This document shows, one piece after another, positions 33,362 through 45,276 of a DNA stretch of 64,000 nt. The stretch comes from Lelliottia sp. WAP21 (GTDB lineage Bacteria > Pseudomonadota > Gammaproteobacteria > Enterobacterales > Enterobacteriaceae): NCBI RefSeq assembly GCF_020532665.2, contig NZ_JAIWPG020000002.1, positions 1 to 64,000 on the forward strand. Direction: 5' to 3'. Position 1 is the stretch's first letter. Each line of letters starts with the position of its first letter. The notes below the pieces were generated by a model, which had not been told where the DNA came from, ran no database searches, and saw only the letters and a program-made list of their open reading frames with translations. A program made the position numbers and the translations under genes.

Positions 33362-33973
33362 ATGCCGCGTCGCTTATTACAACTCTATATCGGGCTTGTG
33401 CTCTACGGTGTTTCTACCGCTATGTTTGTGCGTGCCGACCTGGGTGCCGACCCCTGGAATGTGTTTCATATTGGGGTGGCCAAACAGCTGTCGCTTGATA
33501 TCGGTACGGTGATGATCCTGACCGGCGTGGTGGTGCTGTTATTCTGGATCCCGCTGCGGCAGCGTCCGGGACTCGGGACAATCAGTAACGTGATCGTGCT
33601 GGGACTGGCCGCCGATGCTTCGCTGGCGCTAATGCCGGAACTGAGCGCATTACCCGCACGGATCGCGCTGCTGATTGCTGCTGTGATCGTCAATGCCATT
33701 GCCACCGGAATGTACATTGGGGCGGGATTTGGTTCCGGTCCGCGTGACGGACTGATGACCGGTATCCATGCCCGTATGGGCTGGTCGGTGCGGACGGTTC
33801 GTACGGCGATTGAAGTTTCGGTACTTCTGATTGGCTGGGCGCTGGGGGGAACGATTGGTGTGGGGACCGTCCTGTATGCCCTGGCTATTGGCCCGCTTAT
33901 TCAGATTTGCCTGCCCTGGTTTCGCCAGAAGCCCGCGATAGCGATCGCGCCGCAATCGCCAGAGATTGTTTAA
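33362..33973 (+). CDS. yczE: YczE/YitT-type membrane protein
   Basis: Polytopic inner-membrane protein of 203 residues, roughly five or six hydrophobic helices, with conserved FVRADLGADPWNVFH near the N-terminus and GAGFGSGPRDGLMTG in the middle. A weak internal duplication of the small-residue/DP-W or PRDG loops suggests a repeated fold. Function is unknown in enterobacteria. ATG 33362 follows GAGAGAAAAG; a longer in-frame start was rejected because it runs into the yczR promoter side. Divergent from yczR by 84 bases. Confidence 0.83.
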   Translation: MPRRLLQLYIGLVLYGVSTAMFVRADLGADPWNVFHIGVAKQLSLDIGTVMILTGVVVLLFWIPLRQRPGLGTISNVIVLGLAADASLALMPELSALPARIALLIAAVIVNAIATGMYIGAGFGSGPRDGLMTGIHARMGWSVRTVRTAIEVSVLLIGWALGGTIGVGTVLYALAIGPLIQICLPWFRQKPAIAIAPQSPEIV

Positions 33974-34049
33974 TACGACGAAGCGCTCACATGCTTTGCG
34001 CAATCAGCTGTGACACAATAGGGAAATAACCCGTTACCCTGTGCACAGC

Positions 34050-35120
34050 ATGAAAGCGATAACCTTATATGATGTTGCCCGCCTGGCGGGCGTCTCTTAT
34101 CAAACCGTCTCCCGCGTGATTAACGACGCGGAGCATGTCTCCGCGCGCACCCGTGAAAAGGTGCAGCGGGCGATGGCGGAACTGCATTATGTCCCCAATC
34201 GTGGCGCACAACAGCTGGCGGGGAAACGCACGCGTACCCTGGGGCTGATCACCACCGATCTGGCGTTACACGCGCCGTCCCAGATTGCGTCTGCGGTCAA
34301 ATCCCACGCGGGTATTCGCGGGGCCAGTGTACTGATTTCCATGGTTGAGCACCTTTCCCAGTGTCAGGATGCGCTCCAGGAACTTCTGGCGCAGCGCGTG
34401 GAAGGGCTGGTGGTGAATGTGCCGCTGGACGACGCCGATGCAGAACGACTTCGCGCCATGGCCTCACCGGTTCCGGTCCTCTTTCTGGATGTGTCTGAGA
34501 ACGCACAGGTTCATCGCCTGGCATTTGATGCGCTGCAGGGCGCGACGCTGGGGGTGGAACATCTGCTTCAGCTGGGACATCGGCACATTGCACTCCTCAA
34601 CGGCCCGCAAAGCTCTGTGTCAGCCCGTACGCGCCAGGCAGGATGGCTGGCCCGGCTGGCGGCGGATAATCTTGAACCCGTGGCCCAGGCGTATGGCGAC
34701 TGGAGTGCGGCTTCCGGTTATGAAAAAGGGCATATCCTGCTGGCAGGTACCCCGCTGCCGGAGGCGATTCTGGTTGCGAACGACCAGATGGCATTGGGCG
34801 TGATGCGGGCATGCGCTGAGAAAGGCGTTGCCGTACCCGGACACATTTCTCTTGTCGGCTTCGACGATACAGCCGACAGCGCCTGGTTTTCACCGCCGCT
34901 GACCACTATCCGCCAGACTTTTCGTGAGGCGGGTGAGCGCAGCGTGGAGTGGCTACTCGAGGGCGAGAAAACAGAATCATCCTGGCAGACGCTACTGCCT
35001 GTCTCGCTGGTGGCGCGGCTTTCCAGCGCCCGACGCTCTGAACAGCAGCTTCAGTACGAACAGCTTGCAAAGCAGTTAAAAAACCTCGCATACATGGCTG
35101 AACAGCTGACAAGACAGTGA
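34050..35120 (+). CDS. lacI: Lac operon repressor LacI
   Basis: LacI-family repressor of 356 residues. The N-terminal helix-turn-helix LYDVARLAGVSYQTVSRVIN keeps the YQ residues of E. coli LacI that read the lac operator. The hinge (PNRGAQQLAGKRT) and periplasmic-binding-like core follow, and the C-terminus has a heptad-like tetramerisation tail (LQYEQLAKQLKNLAYMAEQL). ATG 34050 fits E. coli alignment; a GTG three codons upstream is possible. It lies immediately upstream of lacZ on the same strand. Confidence 0.93.
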   Translation: MKAITLYDVARLAGVSYQTVSRVINDAEHVSARTREKVQRAMAELHYVPNRGAQQLAGKRTRTLGLITTDLALHAPSQIASAVKSHAGIRGASVLISMVEHLSQCQDALQELLAQRVEGLVVNVPLDDADAERLRAMASPVPVLFLDVSENAQVHRLAFDALQGATLGVEHLLQLGHRHIALLNGPQSSVSARTRQAGWLARLAADNLEPVAQAYGDWSAASGYEKGHILLAGTPLPEAILVANDQMALGVMRACAEKGVAVPGHISLVGFDDTADSAWFSPPLTTIRQTFREAGERSVEWLLEGEKTESSWQTLLPVSLVARLSSARRSEQQLQYEQLAKQLKNLAYMAEQLTRQ

Positions 35121-35126
35121 CTTTTT

Positions 35127-38310
<3,184 letters not shown>

Positions 38311-38370
38311 ACTTAATCGTCTGTTGCGGCGACATAAGGTAGCCGCACGCTCACTTCGGAGGTTTGTCTC

Positions 38371-38724
38371 ATGAAGTATGTCGATGGTTTTGTCGTGGCC
38401 GTCCCGGCGAAAAATAAGGAGGCGTATCGCGAGATGGCCGCGAAAGCCGCTCCCCTGTTTAAGGAGTTTGGTGCCACGCGGGTAGTGGAGTGTTGGGCTG
38501 ATGACGTCCCGGACGGTAAGCAAACGGATTTTCGGATGGCGGTAAAAGCGGAAGAGGGGGAAGAGATCGTCTTTAGCTGGATTGAATACCCCTCGAAAGA
38601 GGTTCGTGACGCGGCGAATCAAAAGCTGATGACCGATCCCCGGATGAAAGAGTTTGGGGAATCGATGCCCTTTGACGGAAAACGAATGATCTACGGCGGG
38701 TTTGCCCCGCTGCTGGATGAGTGA
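38371..38724 (+). CDS. ybaA: DUF1428 family protein YbaA
   Basis: A 117-residue cytoplasmic protein of the DUF1428 family, starting MKYVDGFVVAVPAKNKEAYR, with conserved ECWADDVPDGKQTDFRMAV and MPFDGKRMIYGGF. The ferredoxin-like/dimeric alpha-beta barrel fold is expected; function is unknown. A good CGGAGG ribosome site precedes the ATG. In K-12 it lies next to ffs, so it marks the right edge of inserted block A. Confidence 0.93.
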   Translation: MKYVDGFVVAVPAKNKEAYREMAAKAAPLFKEFGATRVVECWADDVPDGKQTDFRMAVKAEEGEEIVFSWIEYPSKEVRDAANQKLMTDPRMKEFGESMPFDGKRMIYGGFAPLLDE

Positions 38725-38759
38725 TCGTCGATGCCCGGCCAAGGTTTTGGCCGGGTGAT

Positions 38760-40319
38760 TCACTCTGGGTCCAGATTATTTTCCGCCCAGAGGATGAACT
38801 CAATTTTAGGCAGCGCCTTACTGTACAACCAGCCTTGTCCGTACTGCACCCCATGACGACGCAGCCACTCCAGCTGTCCTTCTGTTTCGATCCCTTCTGC
38901 CACCATGGTCAGTTTCAGCGATTTTGCCATTTCGATGATATGTGGGGTTACGTGCTTGAACTCCAGCGCATCAACAAACGACTTGTCTAACTTGAGAATG
39001 TCGACGTCCAGATCCTGCAGATAGCTCAGGCTTGAATAGCCAGTACCAAAATCATCAATGTAAACGGCATGCCCCCTCTGGCGAAAAGCGGCGATGGCCG
39101 GCGCGCTAATCTTCGGATCGGCAAAGCCGCGCTCGGTTAATTCCAGGGCGATCTGTTGTGGGTGCAGTTGTGCCTGATTAAGCAGGCGACTGAGTAACCG
39201 GGGCAGGTCATTTGAAATCAAATCTTCCGGCGCAATATTGACAGAGATGTGTTGGTCCGGATGCTGCTTCAGCCACTCTCCCAGATCGTCGAAGACTTTT
39301 TCGACGACCACTTTCGTTAATTGTGAGGTCAGGCCGCTTTGTTCTGCCAGCGGAATGAAAACGTCTGGAGAAAGCAGGCTGCCATCCGACTGAGGCCAAC
39401 GCACCAGCGCCTCGGCGCCGACAATTTTGCCACTGCTCAGGGCGACAATCGGCTGATAATGTACGACGAACGCCCGTGCGCGGATGGCATCCAGTAATCG
39501 GTTACGCGGCGATTGTAATCGTCTCAGGATGCGCAGCATAAAGGTGGCCGCCGCCAGACTGAACAAAAGTCCAAAGGGAAGCCAGAAGATAAGCTGTTGA
39601 TGCCAGGTCTCTTTTAACGGCTTTAATGATGTCCATGCCACAATCGAGAATCGTAACTCAGGCACCTGTTTCACCACATACATCGCGCCATTGTATTGTA
39701 GAGGGGCGAAATTATGATGCTGGAGCAGCTTCCAGACGGCGGGATCGAGAGGCTCACTTTGGGCAAAAATCAGATTGCTGTCATTACCGACCAGCGCGGT
39801 CTCCATGGGCAAGGCACCAAAAGGAATGACATCAATCAACGACTCAGGATCGATCATCACCACATGGTTATGATTTCCCAGTGCCGCCATAAAGCGATCA
39901 ATGCCCAAATCATTTTGTTTTGTCAGCCAGGCATCGTAGCCGTCCCGCGTCATACGCATCGGTGGGGGAAAGGCAGGTGCCAGGCTGTTCAACTCAAGGG
40001 AAGAACAAACAGGCTTACGATCAACAACATAGAGCACTTCCTGCACATATCGCAAAGAGAACGCGACACGTCGCATTGCCAGAAGATGGGCGCTGCTGCA
40101 CGGGGTGCCCTGAAATCGCTCAGTCAGCGTCAACGCGGTTTTAGCCTGATCGGTGACAATGTTGGCGCGGATCAGCACGCGGGCGGCGTAGCGGTTGAGA
40201 TCGTCAACGAACTTTTCTTCTGCCTGACGATGCGCCAGCCATACGCTCAGGCAGATGGGGACCAGAATTGAAAAGATAAGCACACCAGTCACCAGGCTGA
40301 CAAGATGTCGGGTAGTCAT
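38760..40319 (-). CDS. pdeB: Cyclic-di-GMP phosphodiesterase PdeB (YlaB)
   Basis: Inner-membrane EAL-domain enzyme of 519 residues that degrades c-di-GMP. The N-terminal transmembrane helix is followed by a periplasmic CSS-motif domain with TPCSSAH and VCSSLEL, whose cysteines sense redox/Dsb status. A second transmembrane helix (FWLPFGLLFSLAAATFML) leads to the EAL domain with EALVRW, ELTERGF and DDFGTGYSS, so catalysis should be intact. ATG 40319 (MTTRHLVSLVTG) was chosen; an in-frame start 23 codons earlier was rejected. Divergent from the gntR-type gene, marking the left edge of block B. Confidence 0.93.
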   Translation of the reverse strand: MTTRHLVSLVTGVLIFSILVPICLSVWLAHRQAEEKFVDDLNRYAARVLIRANIVTDQAKTALTLTERFQGTPCSSAHLLAMRRVAFSLRYVQEVLYVVDRKPVCSSLELNSLAPAFPPPMRMTRDGYDAWLTKQNDLGIDRFMAALGNHNHVVMIDPESLIDVIPFGALPMETALVGNDSNLIFAQSEPLDPAVWKLLQHHNFAPLQYNGAMYVVKQVPELRFSIVAWTSLKPLKETWHQQLIFWLPFGLLFSLAAATFMLRILRRLQSPRNRLLDAIRARAFVVHYQPIVALSSGKIVGAEALVRWPQSDGSLLSPDVFIPLAEQSGLTSQLTKVVVEKVFDDLGEWLKQHPDQHISVNIAPEDLISNDLPRLLSRLLNQAQLHPQQIALELTERGFADPKISAPAIAAFRQRGHAVYIDDFGTGYSSLSYLQDLDVDILKLDKSFVDALEFKHVTPHIIEMAKSLKLTMVAEGIETEGQLEWLRRHGVQYGQGWLYSKALPKIEFILWAENNLDPE

Positions 40320-40352
40320 GCTGCGGTTTCCTTGGCTGTACTGAATTCTTTC

Positions 40353-40365
40353 ATCATGAAATGAT
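40353..40365. promoter_or_regulatory. Palindrome between pdeB and the GntR-type gene
   Basis: ATCAT-GAA-ATGAT is a perfect 13-base palindrome 33 bases above the pdeB start and 48 above the regulator start. It is placed like an operator for one of the divergent genes; no binding data can be claimed. Confidence 0.35.
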
Positions 40366-40412
40366 AATGTTATAGCACGCGACGACAATTGACTTCATTC
40401 AGGCAAAGGTTA

Positions 40413-41132
40413 ATGAAAAAAAAAGAATTTGTGACCCAGGATCTGCTGAGCAAAATTTATCAGGACACGACCCCTGGGCCGCGAAAACTTGCCCCTGAAA
40501 GACAGCTTGCCGCGGAGTATGGCGTCTCGCGGTTTACGATTCGTCAGGCTCTGGAAAAGCTGGTCAGCATTGGTGTGATCAGAATTGTACAAGGTTCGGG
40601 GATCTGGATTAACGAGCAGGCCCGCAACAATCCGCTGATTTATAACTCGATCACCGAGAAGCGTTTTGATCAGATGCGTTACAAGATGATCAGCCTGCAT
40701 AAGACGCGTCCCGATCGCGCAGCGCAGCAGATCTTTGGCCTTAGCGACGAGAGCTTTATCTGGCACTTCTGTCGACTTCGGTTTGTCGATGATGTGCCAG
40801 TGCAGCTGGAGGTGTCGCGCATGCCGGTGGCCGATTTCCCCGACCTGACGCAGCAGGCGATTGAGCGTTCGATCCAGCAGTATGTGCTCAGCAAAGGATT
40901 CACCATTTCACATATGCTCACCACCTATCGCGCGGTCAGCGTCGGGCGCGAACAGGCGGTGTTACTGGGCTGTAAAAAGGGCAGCCCGGCCATGCACATC
41001 AATAACCGTGGGATTCTGGAAGGCGGCAGGGTATTTGAAGTCAGCGATATTATCGATATCAACTACACCTGCACCTATGTCATCCCCTATAACCGGGATA
41101 ATTTAACCTGGCGACAGAATCAAGGGGTATGA
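40413..41132 (+). CDS. GntR-family regulator with UTRA domain
   Basis: A 239-residue regulator with an N-terminal winged helix ([25 protein letters not shown], about residues 25-50) and a C-terminal UTRA domain (chorismate-lyase fold) that normally binds a sugar phosphate or similar ligand. ATG 40413 follows AAAGGT; a TTG eight codons upstream was rejected. It converges on the dehydratase gene (the 3' ends overlap by 13 bases), and the divergent dehydratase/PTS promoters lie beyond. By position it should regulate that sugar-use locus. The ligand is unknown. Confidence 0.85.
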   Translation: MKKKEFVTQDLLSKIYQDTTPGPRKLAPERQLAAEYGVSRFTIRQALEKLVSIGVIRIVQGSGIWINEQARNNPLIYNSITEKRFDQMRYKMISLHKTRPDRAAQQIFGLSDESFIWHFCRLRFVDDVPVQLEVSRMPVADFPDLTQQAIERSIQQYVLSKGFTISHMLTTYRAVSVGREQAVLLGCKKGSPAMHINNRGILEGGRVFEVSDIIDINYTCTYVIPYNRDNLTWRQNQGV

Positions 41133-42319
41133 AGGGTGCCATCCGGCAGGCGGCTTTGCGTCCACTCGTGAGGACGGTAGACCACCGGCCAGGCCGCAGC
41201 CTCGTCTTCCTGAAAACCGACGCCAATACCCTTTCCTGATGGGGGATAGACAAACCCCTCTTTAACCACAGGCGCGCCGGGAAAGACGCGGTTGGTGGTC
41301 TCAGACCGCGGGATAAACTCCTGGATCGCCGCGTTGTGCAGGTGAATATTCAGATGGGTATTGACCGCTACGCCGATGGGGGTCATATCGCCGGGACCGT
41401 GCCAGGCAAGACGCACGCCAAAGGCCTGGCACAGATGCGCCAGCTTGATCGCCGGGGTGATTCCGCCAATCTGCGAGACGTGGCAGCGGATAAAATCGAT
41501 GCGGCGGTTGACGATCAGATCGTGCCATTCCGCCGGATTGTTGAACAGCTCACCCATCGCCAGTGGAACGCAACTTTGCTGACGGATCTGTTCAAGCCAC
41601 GCACTTTGCTGCGGCGGTAAAATATCCTCAACAAAATAGGGCTGGTAGGGTTCAAGCTGTTTCGCCAGCTGGACGGCCTGTTGCGGGAAGAGGCGTTCGT
41701 GAACATCGTGCAAAATATGCAGCTTCCAGCCATATTTCTCGCGCAGTGCGCGGAACATCTCGACCGTGTTCGCCATATATTCCTGTTGATCGAACCAGGC
41801 ACCGGCGGTTGGATTTTCCGGCGCGTGAAGGGCCGACGGCGTACCGCCATAAAAACCGAGCTGGCAGCGAACGTGTCGATAACCCTGGGCCACTAAGCTG
41901 TCCACGGAAGCAAACAATTCATCAAGCGTTTCGCCGCTGGCGTGACTGTAGGCGGGAATGGCGTCGCGCGCTTTTCCACCCCACAGTTGATAAAGCGGCA
42001 TCCCTGCCAACTGGCCCTTAATATCCCACAGCGCCATGTCCACGCCGGAGATGGCGTTGTTCATGACCGGACCGTTACGCCAGTAGGCGTTGACGTTCAT
42101 CATCTGCCACAGATCTTCGATGTTGTTGGCATCCCGGCCCGTCAGCAGCGGTTTAAGATACTCATCAACCAGCGTTTTCACCGCCAGAGGGCGCTGCTGA
42201 AACGTGGCGCATCCGTGACCCGTCACCCCCTGGTCCGTGGTGATACGCACCGTCACCAGATTGTGCCGGTCGGGGCGGGTAATAAAACACTCAATATTAT
42301 TAATAATCACAGGCGTCAC
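41120..42319 (-). CDS. Enolase-superfamily sugar-acid dehydratase (RspA/ManD-like)
   Basis: A 399-residue member of the mandelate-racemase/enolase superfamily, most like RspA/D-mannonate dehydratase (ManD). It has the conserved [26 protein letters not shown], metal-binding [16 protein letters not shown] and [10 protein letters not shown] segments. Expected chemistry is dehydration of a sugar acid to a 2-keto-3-deoxy acid; the exact substrate cannot be read from sequence. The start is GTG 42319, with AGGAG eight bases before it; an upstream in-frame ATG (16 codons) would put the start beyond that site. Divergent from the PTS gene. Confidence 0.82.
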   Translation of the reverse strand: MTPVIINNIECFITRPDRHNLVTVRITTDQGVTGHGCATFQQRPLAVKTLVDEYLKPLLTGRDANNIEDLWQMMNVNAYWRNGPVMNNAISGVDMALWDIKGQLAGMPLYQLWGGKARDAIPAYSHASGETLDELFASVDSLVAQGYRHVRCQLGFYGGTPSALHAPENPTAGAWFDQQEYMANTVEMFRALREKYGWKLHILHDVHERLFPQQAVQLAKQLEPYQPYFVEDILPPQQSAWLEQIRQQSCVPLAMGELFNNPAEWHDLIVNRRIDFIRCHVSQIGGITPAIKLAHLCQAFGVRLAWHGPGDMTPIGVAVNTHLNIHLHNAAIQEFIPRSETTNRVFPGAPVVKEGFVYPPSGKGIGVGFQEDEAAAWPVVYRPHEWTQSRLPDGTLHTP

Positions 42320-42380
42320 GTAATAACTCCTTTGCTGCACTGTGGAATAGAGAATGAGGAATATCATCGCCCTAAAAATG

Positions 42381-42455
42381 TTGATGGGTAAACCGTTTTT
42401 TTTATATTTATTTTGGTCAGTTATTTTTAAATAAAACCATCAAAAAACAGACCAA
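42381..42455. promoter_or_regulatory. Nested inverted repeats between dehydratase and PTS genes
   Basis: TTGGTC (42413-42418) and GACCAA (42450-42455) form one inverted pair, and TTGATGG (42381-42387) with CCATCAA (42437-42443) form another. TGGTC/GACCA are the half-sites of the operator TGGTCTAGACCA used by several UTRA-domain GntR regulators such as DasR/NagR, here split apart. The tract is AT-rich and lies between divergent promoters, so it is the likely target of the nearby regulator. Confidence 0.45.
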
Positions 42456-42596
42456 TTCTCCGTATCAAGGTGGTTTGAGCGCTGTAAGGAGGATAAATGT
42501 GAGCTGCGTCTGGTTTTATTGGTTTGTTTTGCGTTGAGGGTTTACTTATCCTTGAAGGCATCATTAAAACGACAACAACATCCGGCAGGAGTTTTT

Positions 42597-43973
42597 ATGG
42601 GGACGCAAGAATCCATCAATAATATTATTCGTCTGGTCGGTGGCCAGGGGAATATTAATAAAGTCTGGCACTGTATGACGCGATTGCGTTTTGATTTGAT
42701 CGACGATAATAAAGTGGATCAAACAGAGCTTAAAAAGCTGCCCGGCGTGCTGGGCGCACAGCTTCAGAGTGACCAGTTTCAGGTCATTATTGGACCAAAA
42801 GTGAACAGCTGGTATGAACAGATGCTGAGTGCGCTTGGCAACCAGGCTGACGCGACACCGGCACCTGCGAAGGGCCGTAAAAGCCTGGTGTCGTTGTTTA
42901 TGGATACGGTCTCTGGCGTGTTTGGCCCGATAGTTCCTGCCATCGCCGGAGCCGGGATGATCAAAGGGCTGCTGGCGGGGCTGATCGCCCTTAAGGTTGT
43001 CTCGGCGAAAAGCGATACCGTGATGGTTATCGACCTGATTGCCAGCGGTGTCTTCTACTTCCTGCCTTTTTTCCTGGCGGTATCAGCGGCAAAAATATTC
43101 AAAACCAATGAGTATCTGGCCGCGGCCGTGGCAGCCTGCCTGATGTATCCGTCACTGATCGATGCGGCAAAGGCGCTGGCGACCCATCAGGAGGGCGCGG
43201 TGAGTGCCCTGTGGCTGATGAATATGATCCCCATATCGGTGTTTAACTATGCATCCAGCGTCATCCCGGTCATCTTCTCGGTTCTGGCACTGAGCTATAT
43301 CCATCGGTGGGTGGACAGCATCATGCCTGACGTGTTGAAAACGGTTTTTACCCCGACACTGACGCTTTTTTTGGCTGCACTGGCTGCGCTGGTGGTTATC
43401 GGGCCGATAGGTATCTGGCTGGGTAAAGGGCTGGCGCTGTTTATCGAAGGGCTCTTTGGCGTATCGGCGAGTTTCGCCGGCTTAGTTGTCGGGGCCATTC
43501 GCCCGGTGGCGATTTTGACCGGGATGCACCATGCCATGACGCCGATTGCGCTGCAAAACTTCAGCGACCGTGGTTACGATATGCTGATGCCCATGATGTT
43601 TATGGCCAATATGGCCATTGCGGGCGCGACATTTGCCATCTGGCGGTTGAGCCGTGACAGGCAGGAGAGAACCGTCACGCTTTCTGCGGCGATTTCTGCC
43701 CTGCTTGGCATAACGGAGCCAGCTCTGTTTGGCGTTTTGACCCGCTATAAAAAAGCCTTTATCGCGGCAACCATCGCCAGCTCACTGGCCTCGGCCTTTA
43801 TCGCCTTCTTTGGCGTACGCTTGTATGGCTACATCCTGTCGAGCATCTTTAGCTTACCGGCGTATATCGGCCCGTATTTCATTTTTGCCCTCTCCGGCGT
43901 GGTGATGGCACTGGTCCTGTCGTTTGTCATGACCACCGTGCTGGTGGGGAGAGAGCAAGCGGCAGATAAATAA
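42597..43973 (+). CDS. PTS EIIBC permease, glucoside/sucrose family
   Basis: Inner-membrane phosphotransferase permease of 458 residues. The N-terminal EIIB domain has the phosphocysteine Cys26 in [10 protein letters not shown]; after an Ala/Pro linker (ATPAPAKG) the EIIC domain follows with about ten helices and the GITEPALFG substrate-site motif. No EIIA domain is present, so a partner EIIA (for example Crr) must serve it. The closest known type is the beta-glucoside/sucrose/trehalose group; the sugar is unknown. ATG 42597 follows CAGGAG. Paired with the divergent dehydratase and GntR-type regulator. Confidence 0.86.
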   Translation: MGTQESINNIIRLVGGQGNINKVWHCMTRLRFDLIDDNKVDQTELKKLPGVLGAQLQSDQFQVIIGPKVNSWYEQMLSALGNQADATPAPAKGRKSLVSLFMDTVSGVFGPIVPAIAGAGMIKGLLAGLIALKVVSAKSDTVMVIDLIASGVFYFLPFFLAVSAAKIFKTNEYLAAAVAACLMYPSLIDAAKALATHQEGAVSALWLMNMIPISVFNYASSVIPVIFSVLALSYIHRWVDSIMPDVLKTVFTPTLTLFLAALAALVVIGPIGIWLGKGLALFIEGLFGVSASFAGLVVGAIRPVAILTGMHHAMTPIALQNFSDRGYDMLMPMMFMANMAIAGATFAIWRLSRDRQERTVTLSAAISALLGITEPALFGVLTRYKKAFIAATIASSLASAFIAFFGVRLYGYILSSIFSLPAYIGPYFIFALSGVVMALVLSFVMTTVLVGREQAADK

Positions 43974-44029
43974 TGAGATTCCCCGCCTGTCAGGGCGGGG
44001 GTTGTTTTTGCAGCAAGACTCGGATATTA

Positions 44030-44050
44030 TTTTGTTATGTTATAACAAAA
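44030..44050 (+). promoter_or_regulatory. Zur box upstream of rpmE2-rpmJ2
   Basis: TTTTGTTAT-GTT-ATAACAAAA is a near-perfect palindrome that matches the Zur core TGTTAT-N3-ATAACA. It lies 15 bases before the rpmE2 ATG and just downstream of a TATTAT -10-like hexamer, so it should block transcription when zinc is sufficient. Confidence 0.85.
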
Positions 44051-44065
44051 CACAAAGAGTCTACT

Positions 44066-44326
44066 ATGAAAGCGAATATCCATCCTGCGTATCGTACCGT
44101 CGTATTCCACGACACCAGCGTGAACGAGTATTTCAAAGTCGGTTCCACCATCAAAACCGACCGTGAGATTGACCTGGACGGCGTGAAATATCCTTACGTC
44201 ACTCTTGATGTTTCGTCTAAGTCACACCCGTACTACACCGGCAAGCAGAAAAACATCTCCAGCGAAGGCAGTACGGCGCGTTTCCATCAGCGTTTTGGTG
44301 GTTTCATTAATGCGAAACGGAGCTAA
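44066..44326 (+). CDS. rpmE2: 50S ribosomal protein L31 type B (zinc-independent)
   Basis: Alternative L31 (YkgM) of 86 residues that replaces the zinc-binding L31 when zinc is scarce, freeing zinc from ribosomes. It lacks the four-cysteine ribbon of L31 type A and has the type-B signature [30 protein letters not shown] 44066 follows AAAGAG. It is directly under a Zur box and is followed 2 bases later by rpmJ2. Confidence 0.96.
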   Translation: MKANIHPAYRTVVFHDTSVNEYFKVGSTIKTDREIDLDGVKYPYVTLDVSSKSHPYYTGKQKNISSEGSTARFHQRFGGFINAKRS

Positions 44327-44328
44327 AC

Positions 44329-44469
44329 ATGCAGGTTCTTAACTCGCTCCGCAGCGCTAAACAGCGCCACCCTGATTGTCAGATCGTTAAACGCAAAGGC
44401 CGTCTGTACGTGATATGCAAATCGAATCCACGTTTTAAAGCGGTCCAGGGGCGTAAAAAAAGGCGCTAG
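44329..44469 (+). CDS. rpmJ2: 50S ribosomal protein L36 type B (zinc-independent)
   Basis: A 46-residue alternative L36 (YkgO), read directly from the sequence: it begins [20 protein letters not shown] and ends GRKKRR. It lacks the Cys/His zinc ligands of the normal L36. The start is 2 bases after the rpmE2 stop (AAC between TAA and ATG), so the two are co-transcribed. The last 4 bases overlap the convergent GNAT gene. Confidence 0.95.
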   Translation: MQVLNSLRSAKQRHPDCQIVKRKGRLYVICKSNPRFKAVQGRKKRR

Positions 44470-45176
44470 TTTATCTTTTCTCGCCAGCTTTCCAGGGATC
44501 GTTTCTGCTCGCCGCCGTCGGTAAAATTATCGGCGGCGAGCCATTTCTGGAAGGCCATTGCCGCTCTGGGCCACTCGCTATCCAGAAGCGAGAACCAGTC
44601 GGTATCGCGATTATGACCTTTGATCACCAGCGCCTGACGGAAGCGTCCTTCATATTTAAACCCCAGTCGCAGGGCGGCACGACGAGAGGGCTCGTTCAGG
44701 CTGTTGCACTTCCACTCGTAGCGGCGATAGCCCAGTTCATCAAAGACATAGCGCATCAGCAGGTATTGCGCTTCGGTGGACATCGGCGTGCGGCTCAGCA
44801 AGGGTGAAAAATGGACGTGACCGACCTCAATGACTCCATTCGCCGGATCGATCCTCATCAGCGCCAGCGTCCCGACCGGCTGGTCAGTGCGAGTGTCAAT
44901 CACCGTGAAGTGCATAGGGTCGGCAAGCTGGCTGACGCTCACTACCCAGGCGGTAAAGGCCTCTACTGTGGGGTCCGGCTCACGCAGAAGCCATGTCCAG
45001 CTTCGGGTATCGGGCGCAAGCTGATGCGCGCGAAAGAGCGCCGCAGCGTGTTCCGCACACAGCGGCTCAAGCCGACAATATTCTCCCTTTAACACCTTCC
45101 GCTCGGGCGCCTGACGTGGCTGCCAGTCGATAAGTGCATCGCCAATGGGCTGTCCGAACTGATTAAGTTGCGTCAT
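44466..45176 (-). CDS. GNAT-family N-acetyltransferase (RimJ/RimL-like)
   Basis: A 236-residue acetyltransferase. After an N-terminal extension ([20 protein letters not shown]) the GNAT fold runs from about residue 30 to 200, with the [24 protein letters not shown] strand/loop region and the C-terminal [18 protein letters not shown] segment typical of RimJ-like proteins. Substrate unknown; members acetylate protein N-termini or small molecules. It is divergent from a MocR-type regulator across 100 bases, and this pairing recurs in related genomes as I recall, so co-regulation is plausible (inference). Confidence 0.83.
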   Translation of the reverse strand: MTQLNQFGQPIGDALIDWQPRQAPERKVLKGEYCRLEPLCAEHAAALFRAHQLAPDTRSWTWLLREPDPTVEAFTAWVVSVSQLADPMHFTVIDTRTDQPVGTLALMRIDPANGVIEVGHVHFSPLLSRTPMSTEAQYLLMRYVFDELGYRRYEWKCNSLNEPSRRAALRLGFKYEGRFRQALVIKGHNRDTDWFSLLDSEWPRAAMAFQKWLAADNFTDGGEQKRSLESWREKIN

Positions 45177-45221
45177 GTTATGTTCCCTGTTTGTTGGTAG
45201 AAATTCAGATTAGGGAAAATA

Positions 45222-45266
45222 TGGTTCCTTAAAAAGCGCCACTGTATTATGTTTTGGTGGTACCAC
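45222..45266. promoter_or_regulatory. Candidate MocR operator between GNAT and regulator genes
   Basis: TGGTTCC (45222-45228) and TGGTACC (45258-45264) are near-identical direct repeats 36 bases apart, and the second lies in the perfect palindrome GTGGTACCAC (45257-45266). MocR regulators such as GabR bind paired direct repeats about this far apart. The second copy sits just before the regulator's ribosome site. Confidence 0.4.
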
Positions 45267-45276
45267 GGAGGCGAGC

